64,000 nt of DNA from Phytoseiulus persimilis (lineage: Eukaryota; Arthropoda; Arachnida; Mesostigmata; Phytoseiidae), in contig CM075101.1 in NCBI GenBank assembly GCA_037576195.1, positions 10,416,001 to 10,480,000 on the forward strand. Reading direction: 5' to 3'. The notes under the pieces were generated by a model that did no database searches, was not told the DNA's origin, and worked only from the letters and a program-made list of their open reading frames with translations. Both the position numbers and the translations under genes were made by a program. Below are positions 14,394 through 27,206 of this stretch, in pieces. Numbering within the stretch: position 1 is the stretch's first letter; the number at the start of each line of letters is the position of its first letter.

Positions 14394-16092
14394 TCCTACA
14401 ATTGAATCCCCAGCTAGCTACGAACAGCAATCTTGAGCTGGGAGCTCTTCGAACGATGCTCCATCACGAGAACGAAACGGATATGTCAAACAGTGCCAAG
14501 CACTTATTTTTTTCAGAACAAGTGTCAAATTCAACATTGAGATCTCAAGAGCGTTCTGCAAGCACGCTCTCCGAGGGGTCGAATACCTACCTCCTCCAAT
14601 CCCCCATTCTACCTTAATGGAGAGCAATCCATAATTGCAATGACCTCGTCCAGAGCATCGAGCTATCTCATTCGTCCTGTCTAGCAATTTCCGGAGCACT
14701 CTTCGCAGTCGACATGTGTGAAAATCAAACGGGCCGGAGATCAACATAAGTCTGAATTTTTCCGAGATACACAGCAGCAAAGTTCCTTGAATCCCATCGT
14801 TATAGATTGGACCCCCTACGAAGGAATCCGCCGACGTGCGAGCGGTAAAAGAGCCAACCACGGAGGAGCATCGAATGACCGGGAAGGCTGTCGCAACTGA
14901 AACCCCTCATTATCGGGACAGAGTTCCTCTGCCGATTTCTGCTCTCTGTAGCGTCGCAGAGTGGGTCAAGGCCGTAGACGACCTAAAAGCTCACTAGAGA
15001 AGTGGATGAGGATCTGATGAATGTCAGACGTGTCTGCCGTGGGATCAGCGGGAGAATACTCTCACTTCAATTAAACATCGAAGCGCTGTAAACGCAGAAT
15101 GTGAAGTCCCGCAACTGGACTCGAGCTCAATGATGGGGATCGAGCTCTTCGTTTCCGCGAATAAAAACATCTGTTCATCCCGAAAATGTTATTTTTCAAA
15201 TCGTTGGACTTCATAGGAGTGTCAAACGTAGCCCCAGGTCACTCTTTAGCGGCCACCTTTCTCTTCGGGAGAGTTCGCCACGGAAACAGAGCGATGAGGC
15301 AATGAAGTTGTCAGTCGATGAACGAGACAGCCTGAGTGGGAGACAGCAGGCGTAATTGTATTTGATGTAGTGTATGTTGAGAGCTTGGAGGATGTTTTTT
15401 GTGGTTGTCCCGCATGATAATAATGGATTTTCGGCGAGTGGCTCCCCGTCACAGAAACTACCAAGTGGAGATGATACAGCGCTCCGCTCTCCTCAAGTAA
15501 CTGTACGGTGTGAGGAACGAAAAAGAGCTCTCTTCGTCACGTGGGAACGCCCCTATTCCCTGCAACCCTCTTTGCGACCCATTCATGATGACTGTAGACA
15601 TTGAGACTAGAATTTCGGACAGGACAAACGTGCGCCTCGGTTTTCCAATTTGAATCCTTCGAGCTCGTCGCGAGCGATCGGTATGAATCTAGTGATGAGG
15701 AAAAAAATCTAGAGAGCATGACCTTCCGTAAAGGTCCGGTTCGAGGGATTCCACAGCGCGCATCGGCAAAAAAGTGGTTCACATTGACCTCTTCGTAAAC
15801 CAGCATCGAGTCACGGCTGGTAAACCTGGAACGTAAGGGAGCAGATAGCGGTGCAACAGCTTGAACTAGTAGGCGTCTTTCTCTGGGGTCTCTTACCGCC
15901 GGCACAATTGAGAACCACATCGCCGTGATTTGCCACCGTTCGTTCGCTTGTCTCGGCGGGCTGTACGAGAGGAGAGTATAACGGGAAGATTGAAGCCCAC
16001 CTGCCGGATGTACACAGCGGGCTGGACTTTGGCGGTCCCTGGCATGGGGGAACGAGGGTCATGAGTTTCCTCGACGTTTCGACCTAAGACGT

Positions 16093-17350
16093 CTAGCACA
16101 ACTCGTAGAGATCGAGCAACTTCTCGAACGCAACGACAGCTGATGCTCTGGGACAGCTCTGCGTGTCCGAGAAGTTCCTCCCTCCGTACTTCGAAGTATT
16201 TTGGTCCCCAGCAACGGAACCGGTGACCTTCAACATCAGCTCAACCCTGATAATCGCGAATACGGTTTTTCGAGCGCGGCTCTGAATCAATCGCAGCAAT
16301 CTGAGATCGAGACGCCAATTAGAGAAGTTCGTCAATCGCTCTAACATGCGGGCTAATTCCTCCTCGCTCCATTCTGAATGCATGGGAAACGCTTCTTCAC
16401 AATCAGAAAGGAGCCATCTGCCGATCGTAAATGAGCAACCAGCGTTGCAAGATCGCTGCTGAGTTCAACAAGGTACAGCTCGGGGTATGGGGTCGATATT
16501 CGATCCCACAGCGGGGGCGCGGTAGCGACAAGGTCCGTGGCTTTTCACATTCCTCCCCGTGTTTTGCTCTCATCCGAAATTTATTCGGGAGTGCTGAAGA
16601 AGCGCTGAGACTCCGATCGGAGCTCAAATAACGCTCGTCTACGTCACGGCCTCTTTATGCGCTCAATCACGGAACTATACGACTTCGATACGTGCCATCA
16701 GCGCATATCGGCCAATCACGTCGCTGATTTCTCCGGTAGGAATCTATTAGCCTGCTACGATTGATCCGCGACTTGACTGGAGCGCTCGGAATCGTCGCCC
16801 CTTCCTCGACATTCTGCGAACTCAACCCGCTGAGTGGGATGAGTGGATGAGAACCTGCAGTGGAGGTTCGAACGTTGCACAGTTTGAAACTCGACCCAGA
16901 TGGATGGCTGAGGGTCATGTCGAGAAAGCGACCTCAAATGTGGAGCATTGTATTAACAACGCGCTAGAATCTCCAGGAGCTCTGGTAGTTCGTACAGCTC
17001 TTCGAACTTTCAGCTTTGCATCGATGTCGTAGAGTGCGAGAAAAACATGATCTGAATGATTCAAGACCTCCAAGCGCGCAAAATTGGAGGGGTACGAGCG
17101 AGGAAACGCAAGTCATTGGCAGCGTTGAGTTCCTAAAAGTACATCGTCCCTCCGAGTGATCTCTGTTTCAGGATATGAGGCACATGAGGCTTCAGCAAGG
17201 AGCTTCCAAAAGACAGGTCCTGCACTGAGTGCAATCGAATGTTTGGCTTGAGACGGCTCCAATTTTCCACATGTTTCCGACACCTGTTGTGATCCGCATG
17301 TTCGAGAAGATCCGAAGTCGACAATTAGCCCGTCAGCGCCGTGCATTGAC
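16093..17350 (-). pseudogene. Possible LRR-like relic
   Basis: Minus frames here contain leucine-patterned segments. Near 17085-16930 there is FARLEVLNHSDHVFLALYDID and then KLKVRRAVRTT. At 16383-16093 there is ELARMLERLTNFSNWRLDLR and then LLRLIQS. They are separated by stops and frame changes. The pattern matches the other suspected LRR relics, but no single block proves it. Confidence 0.3.
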
Positions 17351-19068
17351 TCCGGGGACTCGTAGACTCCGACTCACGGAGACCGATGAGCCCAACGGGT
17401 GGAACGTTGTTATGAAAAGAAGTTGGGGATACGAGCTGAGTCGAAAACTCGTTGTGACGATCTCCCCGATCGATATTCCAGCCAAAGTAGCAAAATGCGC
17501 TTATTTAACCAGGCGGGATATCCAGGAGACACTGAAAACAAGCTCCTCCTGGCTGTTCTCGGAGTCCGCCCAGAACCAACAAAAACAGAATCGTGGGCGA
17601 GGAGGTCGCGATCGTGGTGAAGCTGAGAGAGTTTCGAGGCTCTCGCACGCATGGCGATCGGCTTCCCAGTTTCCGTACTACCATGCAACGCATTCAAGAC
17701 CTCGGGACCAGAAATCAATGATGATCCGTTCCGGAAGTGAATCGGAGCTTCGAGTTCCACGAGATCTACGGAGCGGACGCAGCTCGGAGGGTTCTGAACC
17801 TCAGTTCCAATGCGGGCAGGAAGTGGAGTCGGCGAAGCTCCAGAGCCCTGGCAGACGTGGGTTCGGTTCTGGTGTAACCAGAACCCGCTCCGTTGTTCCC
17901 CCTCATGGAGCCATAACTTCAACGTTCTCGACGTGCTCGCATGGTTCGATACAAACGAATGAGGGCTCGGGTCCTCAGAGTTATTGGAAGTAGCCGAGTT
18001 CGCAATCGAGCTTAATCCGAAAAGTTTTGCCTGTCAGCATCCCCGTTGCTCAGATCAAAACCTGTGAGACGCCTGACTCGAACAGCTCTGACTGCCTGAC
18101 GTATCGACTATCCTGTATTGTCCTCCCTTGTTTCGGAGAAGGAATAGTTAAGCTATTGCTGTGGGATAAATCGAGAGCACACGGAAGAGTCGCCAGACGT
18201 TCTCGCCCGGAAAGTGGGTCAAGGTCGCACAGCTCTGATTCCAGCTTCTGTCCCAAACGAGGATCTGATTGTCGTTCCGATCCCTCCGGCGGAATCAACC
18301 CTGGAACACGTGAACGGGTGTCTCGCGGCAAAATACTCTCACGGAATGATTCTGACTGGCGTCAGAATATGACGTATTCCAACGGCGCGCGGAGTATAAG
18401 GCTGATTGATTTGCTGGCAATCGCAGCGCTGATCGCTGATCACGGGAAATTCCCGCGACTGTGGGATCATTCCAACGTCTCCCGGCATGTAGCTGAAGGA
18501 GCGCTCCGATTCCCGTTTGTGCGGAAAATGGGTAGGGGACGGAGGAACTTTCTCCAGCCAGCGTCGCGGCTGAGGCTCAGGAAACTCAGATTAGGATCCC
18601 AGAGTCATACGGGAGATACGGTCGCCGTGCCGTGCTCCGCTGTTTAGCTGCTTGGAACAAAGAACCCTTCGGATGCTGCTCCACGCAACCCGGATGATAC
18701 CTGTAAAATTATCCTTGATTCACACGAGCTTCTGTGAAAAGAATACTGTCCGAGATTTCTAGTTCCTCGCGGAACAGTGAGCATTGTCCGAGACTGCTCA
18801 AAATAAGGAGGTAATATCGAGCTTGTCTTGATTTTCGCATCGTTCCCGACAATTGTTTAGATGTCATCTTGCCAGGTCGCAGTTCGAATCCTTCAAGTTG
18901 TTTCTCTCGATTCCCAGAGACCTTTCAGTTTTGAGCTCCAGGACTCCCCCTAAACCTTTACTATTTTGGGAGCGAATTTGATTCAGGCTCGGAAGCGGTC
19001 GAGTTATTCTATTTTTCGCGTAATTCTGGAGCGCTCAGAAAAAAACCTCTAGCCGGCTCGTATTCCGC
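17351..19068. other. Intergenic; a 254-codon open frame without motifs
   Basis: A plus frame at 17229-17993 is the longest here but is rich in Arg, Ser and Gln with no domain. The overlapping minus frames are equally open, which suggests chance openness at this base composition. Confidence 0.55.
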
Positions 19069-19215
19069 CTAGGAGAACTCTCGGTCCCCGAGGGAAGTTC
19101 TCAGGGAACCGGCGATTCTCCTGAGTTTCCCTCCGAGGAGTTCCGGGTGAGAGAGATTGTCGATGGCTTTGTAGAGGGCTTTGACATTGGCGCGAAAGCG
19201 GAGGGCGAGATTTCC
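19069..19215 (-). pseudogene. Decayed GST exon 3 fragment
   Basis: The reading frame contains LYKAI, HPELLGGK and SLGDREF, matching in order LYKAI, YPKFLHGK and FLGDQDF of exon 3 in the intact gene 2 kb upstream. About ten residues between the last two blocks are lost and the frame stops (TAG) right after REFS, where the intact gene continues into VGKEASVAD. I see no matching exon 2 or exon 4 beside it. This suggests an old tandem copy of the GST gene that has mostly eroded. The similarity is short, so a chance match is possible but unlikely given the collinear blocks. Confidence 0.6.
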
Positions 19216-20895
19216 CTGTGAAAGAATTTCAAGTTTCATCCGACGCCACGGACTGCCGCCCCTGGGAATGCAGTCTGGAACTTGTTGTGACGAACAAGAG
19301 AGGTCTTCCCTGTCCATTGGAGCTCTTTTGCCGGGGTCAGTTCATTTCGGAAGAATGCGAGACTCATCAGATCCAAGCTACAATCGACGAGATTGCGAGT
19401 CGTGCTCTGAGAGTTGAAGAAGCGGGACAGTGCTCCACCAATGTGAAGCAAGTTAATACTCCGATATGCATCTGAGGAAGTTCCTTAATCCATTAATAGG
19501 TCATGCGCTCGATAAATGATTGAGCTTCGGGCACGCATCTGGAATTAGCGGCAACTCCGCTGAGACAAATCGTGGGATCCTACGGATGTTTTCTGCCGAA
19601 ACTACGTCAGTCATTTAGGAGAGCGATGCGCTGCGGGTTCCGAGCAGTCTCTTGCCATACCGGAAGTACTCAACTTCCGCAGAGAAGCAGTCGATGATTC
19701 GAATAGCGTGACCACATGTTCTACTCCACCTATCATGGTAAAGCCCTGATGCCTGATGGAAATTTCATGGCTGGAATGGCTGAACGCCGCAGACCCAGTT
19801 TCCTGAGAGAGCGAACGACTTCGTCAGGGGTCCCGCGTTCTCTCCTGTTCTGAGATGACGAACTTCGTTCTGCCCTGTTCCGATCGGGGTAGAATCTTAC
19901 CAGTTCCATCGCCTTGAATATCCCTCCAACACCCCCGCGAGATATTCAGCGCGCTTCCTCTCCTAAAGGAGTCTCCCTCGAGAGCTGATATTCAGGCAAG
20001 AATTTTCTCCCTTCTAGATTCACGACGACGCCGATGATGGCAAAGATGCGTAGAGTCTCCACAGGTCGAAGCGGAGTCGATCTCCGCCGCGGAGAGCTCA
20101 GCGACAACTGCGGAGTAATTCACCGAGAATGAATCATGTCTTCCTCGGTTGTCCTGCTTCCGCGGAGAGACTTGGTGTCTTCCATGGGCTCTGGACGATT
20201 GCTGAGGATGCACAATCCCACGAGCTATACTGCCACGATACGTTGAATATCGAGAAAAACTCCGTCCGTTTGATGGAGATCGATCGCCATGGTGACATAT
20301 CTTCTGCGCTCGCTAGTCGTGCATGACAATGCCGCGCCCTGGGACGTCGGCCCGCCGATCCCCGACGCGCAGCCGAGAGGGACCAACGCCGAGAATGAGG
20401 GTTAACCGACGCTGTCGATATATGCAAGCTGCCGGGCTGGAGACTTTTGGTGGAATTCCTGTCCTGCGCTTGCTGTCAAGCTTGGTAACTGCCACGACAC
20501 TAACGGAAGGATATCGAAGAAGCTCGTCGCTTGCTCCAGTGAAACGTCAATGAGCAATTTGTTGCTCCTCGGTGAGGATGGCGACTCTGAGGGCTGAAGT
20601 TGCTGAAAGAATTCTATTACTGTTCCTTGGTTTTCGAAGACGTAGGCGGAGCAATCGAATACTCAGAGACGTCTCGGTATTTCCGAGAAGAGATACAGAG
20701 AAAAATAATTATGGTTGCCGATCCGCAACCCGATCAACGCGAACGGGACCCTCGGGCCTGACTGATGGCCCAGCTAGCGTGTTTTTTCGGAGAGCGTCAT
20801 GTTTCGAGTGTCCCGAAAGTCTTTGCCTCAGAGCGGGTGGGCAACCGCACCGGTCTTAACTCAGGACCAACTCAACCAGTTTAGAAACAGCGATG

Positions 20896-20905
20896 ATTTA
20901 TTCTC
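20896..20905 (-). terminator. Possible poly(A) signal of the GST gene
   Basis: Plus-strand TTTATT (minus AATAAA) about 200 bp beyond the GST stop at 21103. It is the nearest such hexamer I noticed downstream. Confidence 0.35.
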
Positions 20906-21102
20906 GATTGGTGTCGCAGCAAATGCTGCCGGATCCCGATCGATGTTAGACGGAAATTGCTGAAGGACAAAATCCCATCCGAGGAATGAAGCCTATGTAA
21001 TTTTTCGGTGGGTTTGATGGTTCCGAGTCCGCCCGATAATTTCTGTTAATTTCTGTAATCCATTCCCGAGGGCTCATGTGCGTGTGCGATTCCTGGTCCA
21101 TC

Positions 21103-24029
21103 CTAAGCAGCCGTCTTGCTAGCGAAGATTTGCTTGAATCCCTCGATTCCCTTTGAGTTGCATTCGTCCCAGTGGGGAAGCTGCTTGATGCGATTATAAT
21201 AGGCTTCGGCCTTGGGGAACCCAGGGAATCCGTAGCCAGCAACCTTCGGAAGAGAGAGACGGAACCCGTTGTGAGTGACACGACACTGATAGAATTCATC
21301 CCGCGGATAGATATTTGAATGCGAGTGTCGATTTCGCTGAACGTACCTCGAACATGCTCAAGCTGGCACCGATGCAAATATCGGCGACCGAGGCCTCCTT
21401 GCCGACGAGGAAATCTTGGTCTCCAAGGAAACTCTCAAGGAAACCGATAACTTCCTTGAGTTTCTGTTCCTTCTCGGTGTCGTACTCCTTGCCGTGGAGG
21501 AATTTCGGGTAGAAATACTCTCCGATGGCTTTGTAGAGCGTTCCGATGTCGAAGTACAAGTACCTGCAGCGAAAAAGTTCTTTCGTCAGCGGGAGGAAAT
21601 ATTCCGCTGAATGCCGGGGATTTTCGGACCATAACGGCTGAAACGAATCTCTGAGGGCCAACCTGTCGATCAGAGCTCTCTTCTGCGGGCAAGTTGGGTA
21701 GAGAGCGTGTCCTGGAGCGTATTTGTTGATGAGGTAGGTGCAGATGGCGCGAGACTCGGCCAGATTGAAATCCCCGTCGACGATAGTCGGAATGGTGTGC
21801 TGGGGATTGATCTGGAAACGGGACGAGCTTTGTCATTCTGGGAACATCCGTCGGCAGGGCTTTTTTGGGTGGAAGGGACCCGGGAAACATCCTGTATATA
21901 ATTCATTGCGGAGGTGAGCAGCCGCTCATGTGGGTGCCTCGGTAGGGAAACCGCTTGAAAACTCAGTGGAATGTTCGATCTCTTCTGGTGACCCCTGGGC
22001 GTAACCACTGGTTTTATGTTCGCCATCGACCTGGCAGAGACGTTCGCAGGCGGTGCTAGCTATCGAGACTTTGCAAGGATGCTTGGATATCGGATACCGC
22101 CCACTCGCCCACCTTCGCACTTCTTCTGATTACCACGTGACTTGATTCACGGGCATCTGCTGGAGGAAAGTGGGTACTTCATATTGGGACTCTTCGCGAA
22201 GTGTCGATTCTCTCAGTCGTCGATGCAAGCTCCCAGAGTTGGTGGAAATCCCGAGCTGAGAGCTTTTTTGGACGTGTGGAGGGTGGAGCTCTATGGCGCT
22301 TTCGACGATGAGCGGAATCCCCCGGAACCCTCGGCCGCCTTCGGATCAAGCCGTCGCATCGTAAAAGTTTTGAGAGAATAACTGACTGTCTGATTGAACC
22401 AATCGAGAGCGGAACGCCTCCTCTTGCTCCACACAACATTCGGCCGCTCTGTGCACCACTGAGCAACGGTAACTTTAACTATAGTCGACCCCCGGCTGAC
22501 CTCATCTCCTTGATTCTCGCCGGTTCCGCTCTGTATCAGCTCGGTTCCAGCCCTAGCCCAGTTCACATGCAGTTGAACCTGCCGCGTCACGGTAGTGTTC
22601 TAGTCGTGGAAGTCACTATTCCCTCACAGTGCTGACGGGAATTGTGATGCTAAAATGGTACGATGAGGACGACAAGAATGTATCGAAATCCCGCGCGCAG
22701 TTCAAGTGTGCCACTGCACCAGATCCGAACGACATATCGTTGAGCTCCAAGTCGCGTTCAGCCCACGATCCTATTCCAGATACTCTCGGTCATACGTAAG
22801 TCTCCTGAGCGTTCTATTCGAGAATCAGAACAAGCTCGATTTTGTAAGTGCTTTCGACTGTTCTAGAATTGAGAGCTCCGTCTTTATCGTTCGTCCGTTT
22901 GGAAAGCTCCAAGGCTAACGATGACACCCATGAAGCTCCAACAGTACCCTCGCTTGTTGTAGTAGTCCTTCGGAGTTCACCGGAATAATACATAGCCCAC
23001 GCAGGAAGCCCTTACGGCGGCGTTGATGTGGAGCAAGGCTCGTGCTTGCCTCGATTACGAGTAAACGTGCTCATGGAGACCTAAATCATGGTGTTTTCGA
23101 GAACGCGTGCAACAGTTTCGCGAAGCGAGGGAGAGGATCTAGACACGGTTGACAAGATTTCCGGACGTATGAATGAGTTCTCTGTCAGATAGACGCGATA
23201 CTCTTCCATGATAGTAGAGCCCGGATCGGAACATTCAGAACATTGAGGTTCATGCCCTCCGGTTGGGTTTCCTCGAGCATGGCGGCGTGTTTTCTATGTG
23301 TCAACAGCAGCAACCGCGGCGTCGATGCAGACATCTATTTTTAGCGCCCGTCCATGTATAGACTCAGCTGTCTGCCAAATTCTCGAATCGATTCGGTCTA
23401 CGAAAACGTCCCGACAAATGAGGGATTCAACGTTCACGTATCGCGTCTGAACACACTGTGATGCCACATGAGGGGCCGGATGTAATTGGCTGCCGAGGTC
23501 AAAATGATTTGTCGCGTTCGCTGGTACTGACGTTCATGATGAACTGTCGCCAGGCGGCGATCACAGCCATTTAAAGAGAGGGGTTAGAAATCTCTCGAAT
23601 TCTAAGCTCCCCCTGAATCCCCCTTTGCAACTATGGCTCCGACAGGAGAGAGGCGCGATGGCCGCTGTCACGAGTGCACGAGCAAAGGGAACGGCCTGAA
23701 ATGATTCTTCCAGAGGAGGAGTTCTCCCTTTTACCCCCGAGACCGATCCGCTTGGCTAGAGAGAAGTCCCATCGTGCAATCCACTGCTTTCCAGAGAGAC
23801 AAAGCTCCCAGGTGCAAGCATGACACTAGCTGGAACTCACTCGAGTTCCGCTGAAACGATGGATCACAAAAGTTCTGAATGCAAATCCTACCTTGTGGTA
23901 CCAATCCTTACTGGTTTCCCCGCGAGCACTCATCACTTTGGTCTCGAACGGTATGCCAGCCCATGTCAGCAGCCAGTGAACAGCTCTTGAGGGTGGAAAC
24001 CATCCATGGAAGTAGAGTATAACTCCCAT
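21103..24029 (-). CDS. Delta/epsilon-like glutathione S-transferase, 4 exons
   Basis: Cytosolic GST that would conjugate glutathione to electrophiles. Exons on the minus strand: 24029-23892, 21811-21663, 21563-21347 and 21243-21103. All junctions are GT-AG and the phases agree (0, 2, 0), giving 214 residues, normal for the family. Exon 1 starts with ATG and gives the first beta strand and helix (ILYFH...PPSRAVHW). Exon 2 carries the glutathione-binding motif NPQHTIPTIVDGDF followed by ESRAICTYL. Exon 3 gives the start of the C-terminal domain (YLYFDIGTLYKAI) and the VGKEASVAD helix. Exon 4 ends the protein with KTAA and TAG. The serine expected just before PPSR (SPPCR or SAPCR in relatives) is Phe11 here, so catalysis through the usual residue is doubtful. 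Intron 1 is about 2.1 kb, the others about 100 bp. A possible AATAAA lies about 200 bp past the stop. Identity as a GST is secure; the class is inferred. Confidence 0.9.
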
Positions 24030-24149
24030 GATGTCCGATCACTTGGAGACCAGACCCAGATTGCAACTCCACTGATAACCGGCCTATGTATCCGAGCTGG
24101 TGTTCGACGAGCTACTATGTTGCTTGAGAGCTGTCTAACCGCTCGAAAC

Positions 24150-24310
24150 GCCGGGCAACAAGGGAAAAACTCTTTGAACGAGCGAACGAACGATTGAGCA
24201 AGCGAAAGGAGAGGAAGACGGTCGAACGAACGGTCCAGACCCTGGGTATACCAATGCTCAAAATCTCGGCGACCGGTTGGCCGGCTCGCTAGCCGGCTCG
24301 CTCAGAGGGT
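24150..24310. repeat. Short degenerate tandem repeats in GST intron region
   Basis: GAACGAACGAACGATTGAG near 24177-24198 is followed by two CTAGCCGGCTCG-like units near 24280-24302. It lies just upstream of the GST exon at 24029 and would be part of the promoter or intron, depending on which first exon is used. Confidence 0.6.
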
Positions 24311-24347
24311 GGGTGGTGCTGATGACGCGAGCCGAGTTTCTTTCCTA

Positions 24348-25267
24348 CTAGTCCGGAAAAGAGAGCGTCGAAAGAAAAATTCCGGACACCGGCTGCTGCG
24401 GCGGTGGTGAACATTCGAGTGAAACCGACAAATGTTCCAACCACCGATGATTTCGACGGTTTCTGTTGTCGACGATCTCGACCTCCTGAACCGATGGCCC
24501 ATATTCACAGAAGTCTGGTTTACGGGGCTCGGAGCATGGAGTGCGCGATTTTAAAACCAGAAACTGGATGAATCCGATTAGATCACGCCCGGACCCAGTA
24601 TCCCACATCGAAACTGGGAGAAAATCATAACCAGAGTGAATTCCAGTTGGCTCATACAAGGCGTTCTTATCGACTGATCGAAAGTGTGTCTTCGTACGTC
24701 GAAATCTGAGCGACTAATATTGGAACGATTCTGAGGAGGAGTGAGATCACGTTTTTTTCAGAATTTGTGGAAACGGAAACCGATTACGCAATCGGCACGG
24801 CGCTCTGAGCATCGATGGGTTTGTGTTGCTCGTAGCTGCCCCAACCGATATGAGTCATGACAGTAGGAAATGAGAATAGATCTCCCCGTGGAGGCCTGCA
24901 GCGGCGTGATTCTGACGGCAAATTGTGACATCCAACCCACGAGGATCAAGAACAGGCGACCACTCTTTGAGCAGAAGCTCGCTCCAAGCTCAGGAAAGCT
25001 ACGACTCCGGAGAACTCAGTTCATGAACTTTTGAGCGCACCCTCGACTGGGCTTGATCCAAGTTATATCTGAAAGCCGAAATGGAGGGAACGGAAGTGAA
25101 AGCCTCGAGAGTGTAGGATTAGAGAAGGAACACGCCGTGGCCTGGGTGACACTCTGTATCCCGCCTACATTGTCTGGAATCAGGCAGTAGGAGAGATGCC
25201 TCAGGACCAGGACTCGAATAGAAGGGAAGTTCACATCGCTAAATCTTCGCAGCTCGAGACGTTCCAC
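24348..25267 (-). pseudogene. Decayed LRR-like gene fragment
   Basis: Minus-strand frames contain leucine-rich-repeat-like blocks. Near 25264-25180 there is VERLELRRFSDVNFPSIRVL followed by VLRHLSYCL. Near 24490-24420 there is SVQEVEIVDNR followed by WLEHLSVSLEC. The blocks sit in different frames with stops between them, so it cannot be translated intact. It lies between the two alternative GST first exons. The family assignment (LRR, perhaps of the F-box/LRR kind) is inferred from the spaced leucines only. Confidence 0.35.
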
Positions 25268-27092
25268 ATTCCCGAAAGATTGAAGCCGGTCATTTCAGAG
25301 ACGTGTCTGCCGCCTGATCGACGGTAGTTTCGTTCCCATGTCGCCATTGACAAGAGAGATACCCGATGGTCGAGAAATTCTTGAGGGATTTCCCTCCGAG
25401 ACAGAGATCTAGACGGAAATATTCGCCAGCCACATAAACAAGTTCACACAAAAAAATCAAATTTTGAACGAGGAAATAAAGAGCAAGATCGCTCCATAAA
25501 CGGTCAAGCGTGGATCAGCGTCGAGGATGGAAAACCACGACAAACGAAACTGACCACAAAACCACCGGTACCATGGAAACCATTCGTGCAACCACAACGA
25601 CGAGAAGCAAGACAGGCCGCCGACGGAGAGGGAGAAACCTGAACTCGGAATCTTTTCCCACCTTGCTTCGGTCAGCGTCTCGTCCCCAAGGAAATCTTGG
25701 ATAAGCTTCCCTCGGACAGATGTTGCGGATATCCTTGAGATATTTCTGGAGCCTCGAACACAAATTCGAGATTATATTTTCTCCTTTCGAAACGTAGATC
25801 AGAAACGTGCGGGAAAATCCGCTCGAATTCCAATGACCTTCATGGCGACATCTTTCAGATTGCCTAATTTTCATCTGCGCTCCCAGGTATCTCAGTGCGA
25901 TGGCGGAATGAGGAGTACGTAGAGACTTTGAAGCTACTCGAGAAGGCTCCCGATCAATTGCCGCTCTAGGTCGTTTTCTCCACGACATTTTTCGAAGACG
26001 AGCAGAATCAAGTGTGCATTATAGCAACAGCTGCATAACTCACATCGTTAGACCGCATTTGTGACATGATTCAACCGATATTTGCTGTTGCGCGCCGAAA
26101 GCCTAACGAACGATGCTCCTCCGGCTCATTCTCGCTTGGAGCCTCAGTGAGCCGAGGCTATCACAGGCTATGTTCACCATAGGGTATCTCGGCTGATTCG
26201 ATCCCGCTCAATTGAAGAGCCTCAGCGGGGATCAATCGTTGTTTCACCCGAATGGATGCGGCTCCCGTTCAATATCGATCCCACAATATCTTCGTGAACA
26301 TCCAAACGCCGGACGCGACAGATGCTGGATGAGCATCAACGGAATAACGCTGTCCCCGTGGTTATTACATCGCGAATCTTATCAAGTCGGCGCCTCTGAC
26401 CTTCGAGGCGCGTACTCACGAGCGAGCGTCAACGAAATGAGGAGTGCTTTGCACCGGAGAAAGGTTCATTTCAGACTAGCCACTTCCCAGTCGAACAGAT
26501 AAAGTTCGGGTTATATGGTCGTTCCTTAATCTCAACAAGGCAATGCTCTGTGAATGTTGGCCAGCATAGGATCCCCGCGAGTCTCGTTTGGCGTGCTGAT
26601 CTGCATGCGCAGATGGATCGTGACAACGTGCCCTGCATACGCGGCTCCCTCATAACAACATCGCGCGGGAGCTCATCACAAGGGATTGATTCAATAATAA
26701 CTGAAAGCATCCGCCCCATGTCTTCGGAATGTTCGACCGTGGAAAAGAGAGAAGACGGAAAAGCACTTGACTGAAGCTTGGCCTCACAGAGCTTAACGAC
26801 CACGACGAGACGACGTCAATGCTCAGATAGTGTGCAAGTACATGAGGATTGTGAAACAACGGACGACTGAGCTCAGATGACGGTCTGCTTCCTCCAACGA
26901 GTCTAGATTTGGAACGAGAAATTCCACTCAATGCGGCGCGCCGCCGAGATAAGTGTAGGGAGTTTCATCGCTGTCTGGCCCGCCGCCGACATCCACAGCC
27001 CTGCAGACGGATCGAGAGGCCACCTAGCTGTGTTGGAACAGCTGAGCTGTAAAAAAATCCCTTTGGAGAACCTTCTAGATCGTTACACCCAC

Positions 27093-27206
27093 CTTGAGGT
27101 ACTCCGGCTTCAACTGCTCTCCGGCCATCAGGTCCGTGGTCTTGAGGTTGAGCTCGACGCCGATGGTAGCGGCGACTGTCCTCACGGATCGGCAAGGAGC
27201 CGACAG
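27093..27206 (-). CDS. Orphan or alternative GST N-terminal exon (delta-like)
   Basis: This 114-bp open segment encodes 38 residues typical of the start of a delta GST: LSAPCRSV with the catalytic serine, a first helix, then LMAGEQLKPEYLK. It is bounded by an acceptor (TTGCAG) and a GTGGGT donor, both phase 0. A short upstream exon with the ATG is expected, but I could not place it. No matching second exon lies nearby. The next GST exon on this strand is the 24029 first exon, then exon 2 at 21811, which also starts in phase 0. It could therefore be an alternative 5' exon of the downstream gene with 24029-23892 skipped, or the stub of a lost paralogue. Confidence 0.72.

Noticed and set aside
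17229..17993. 254-codon plus-strand open frame
   Set aside because: No domain or signal; Arg/Ser/Gln-rich composition; the opposite strand is equally open. Probably chance or the antisense of a relic.
18880..18892. AGTTCGAATCC, like a tRNA B-box
   Set aside because: No A-box and no cloverleaf could be built around it.
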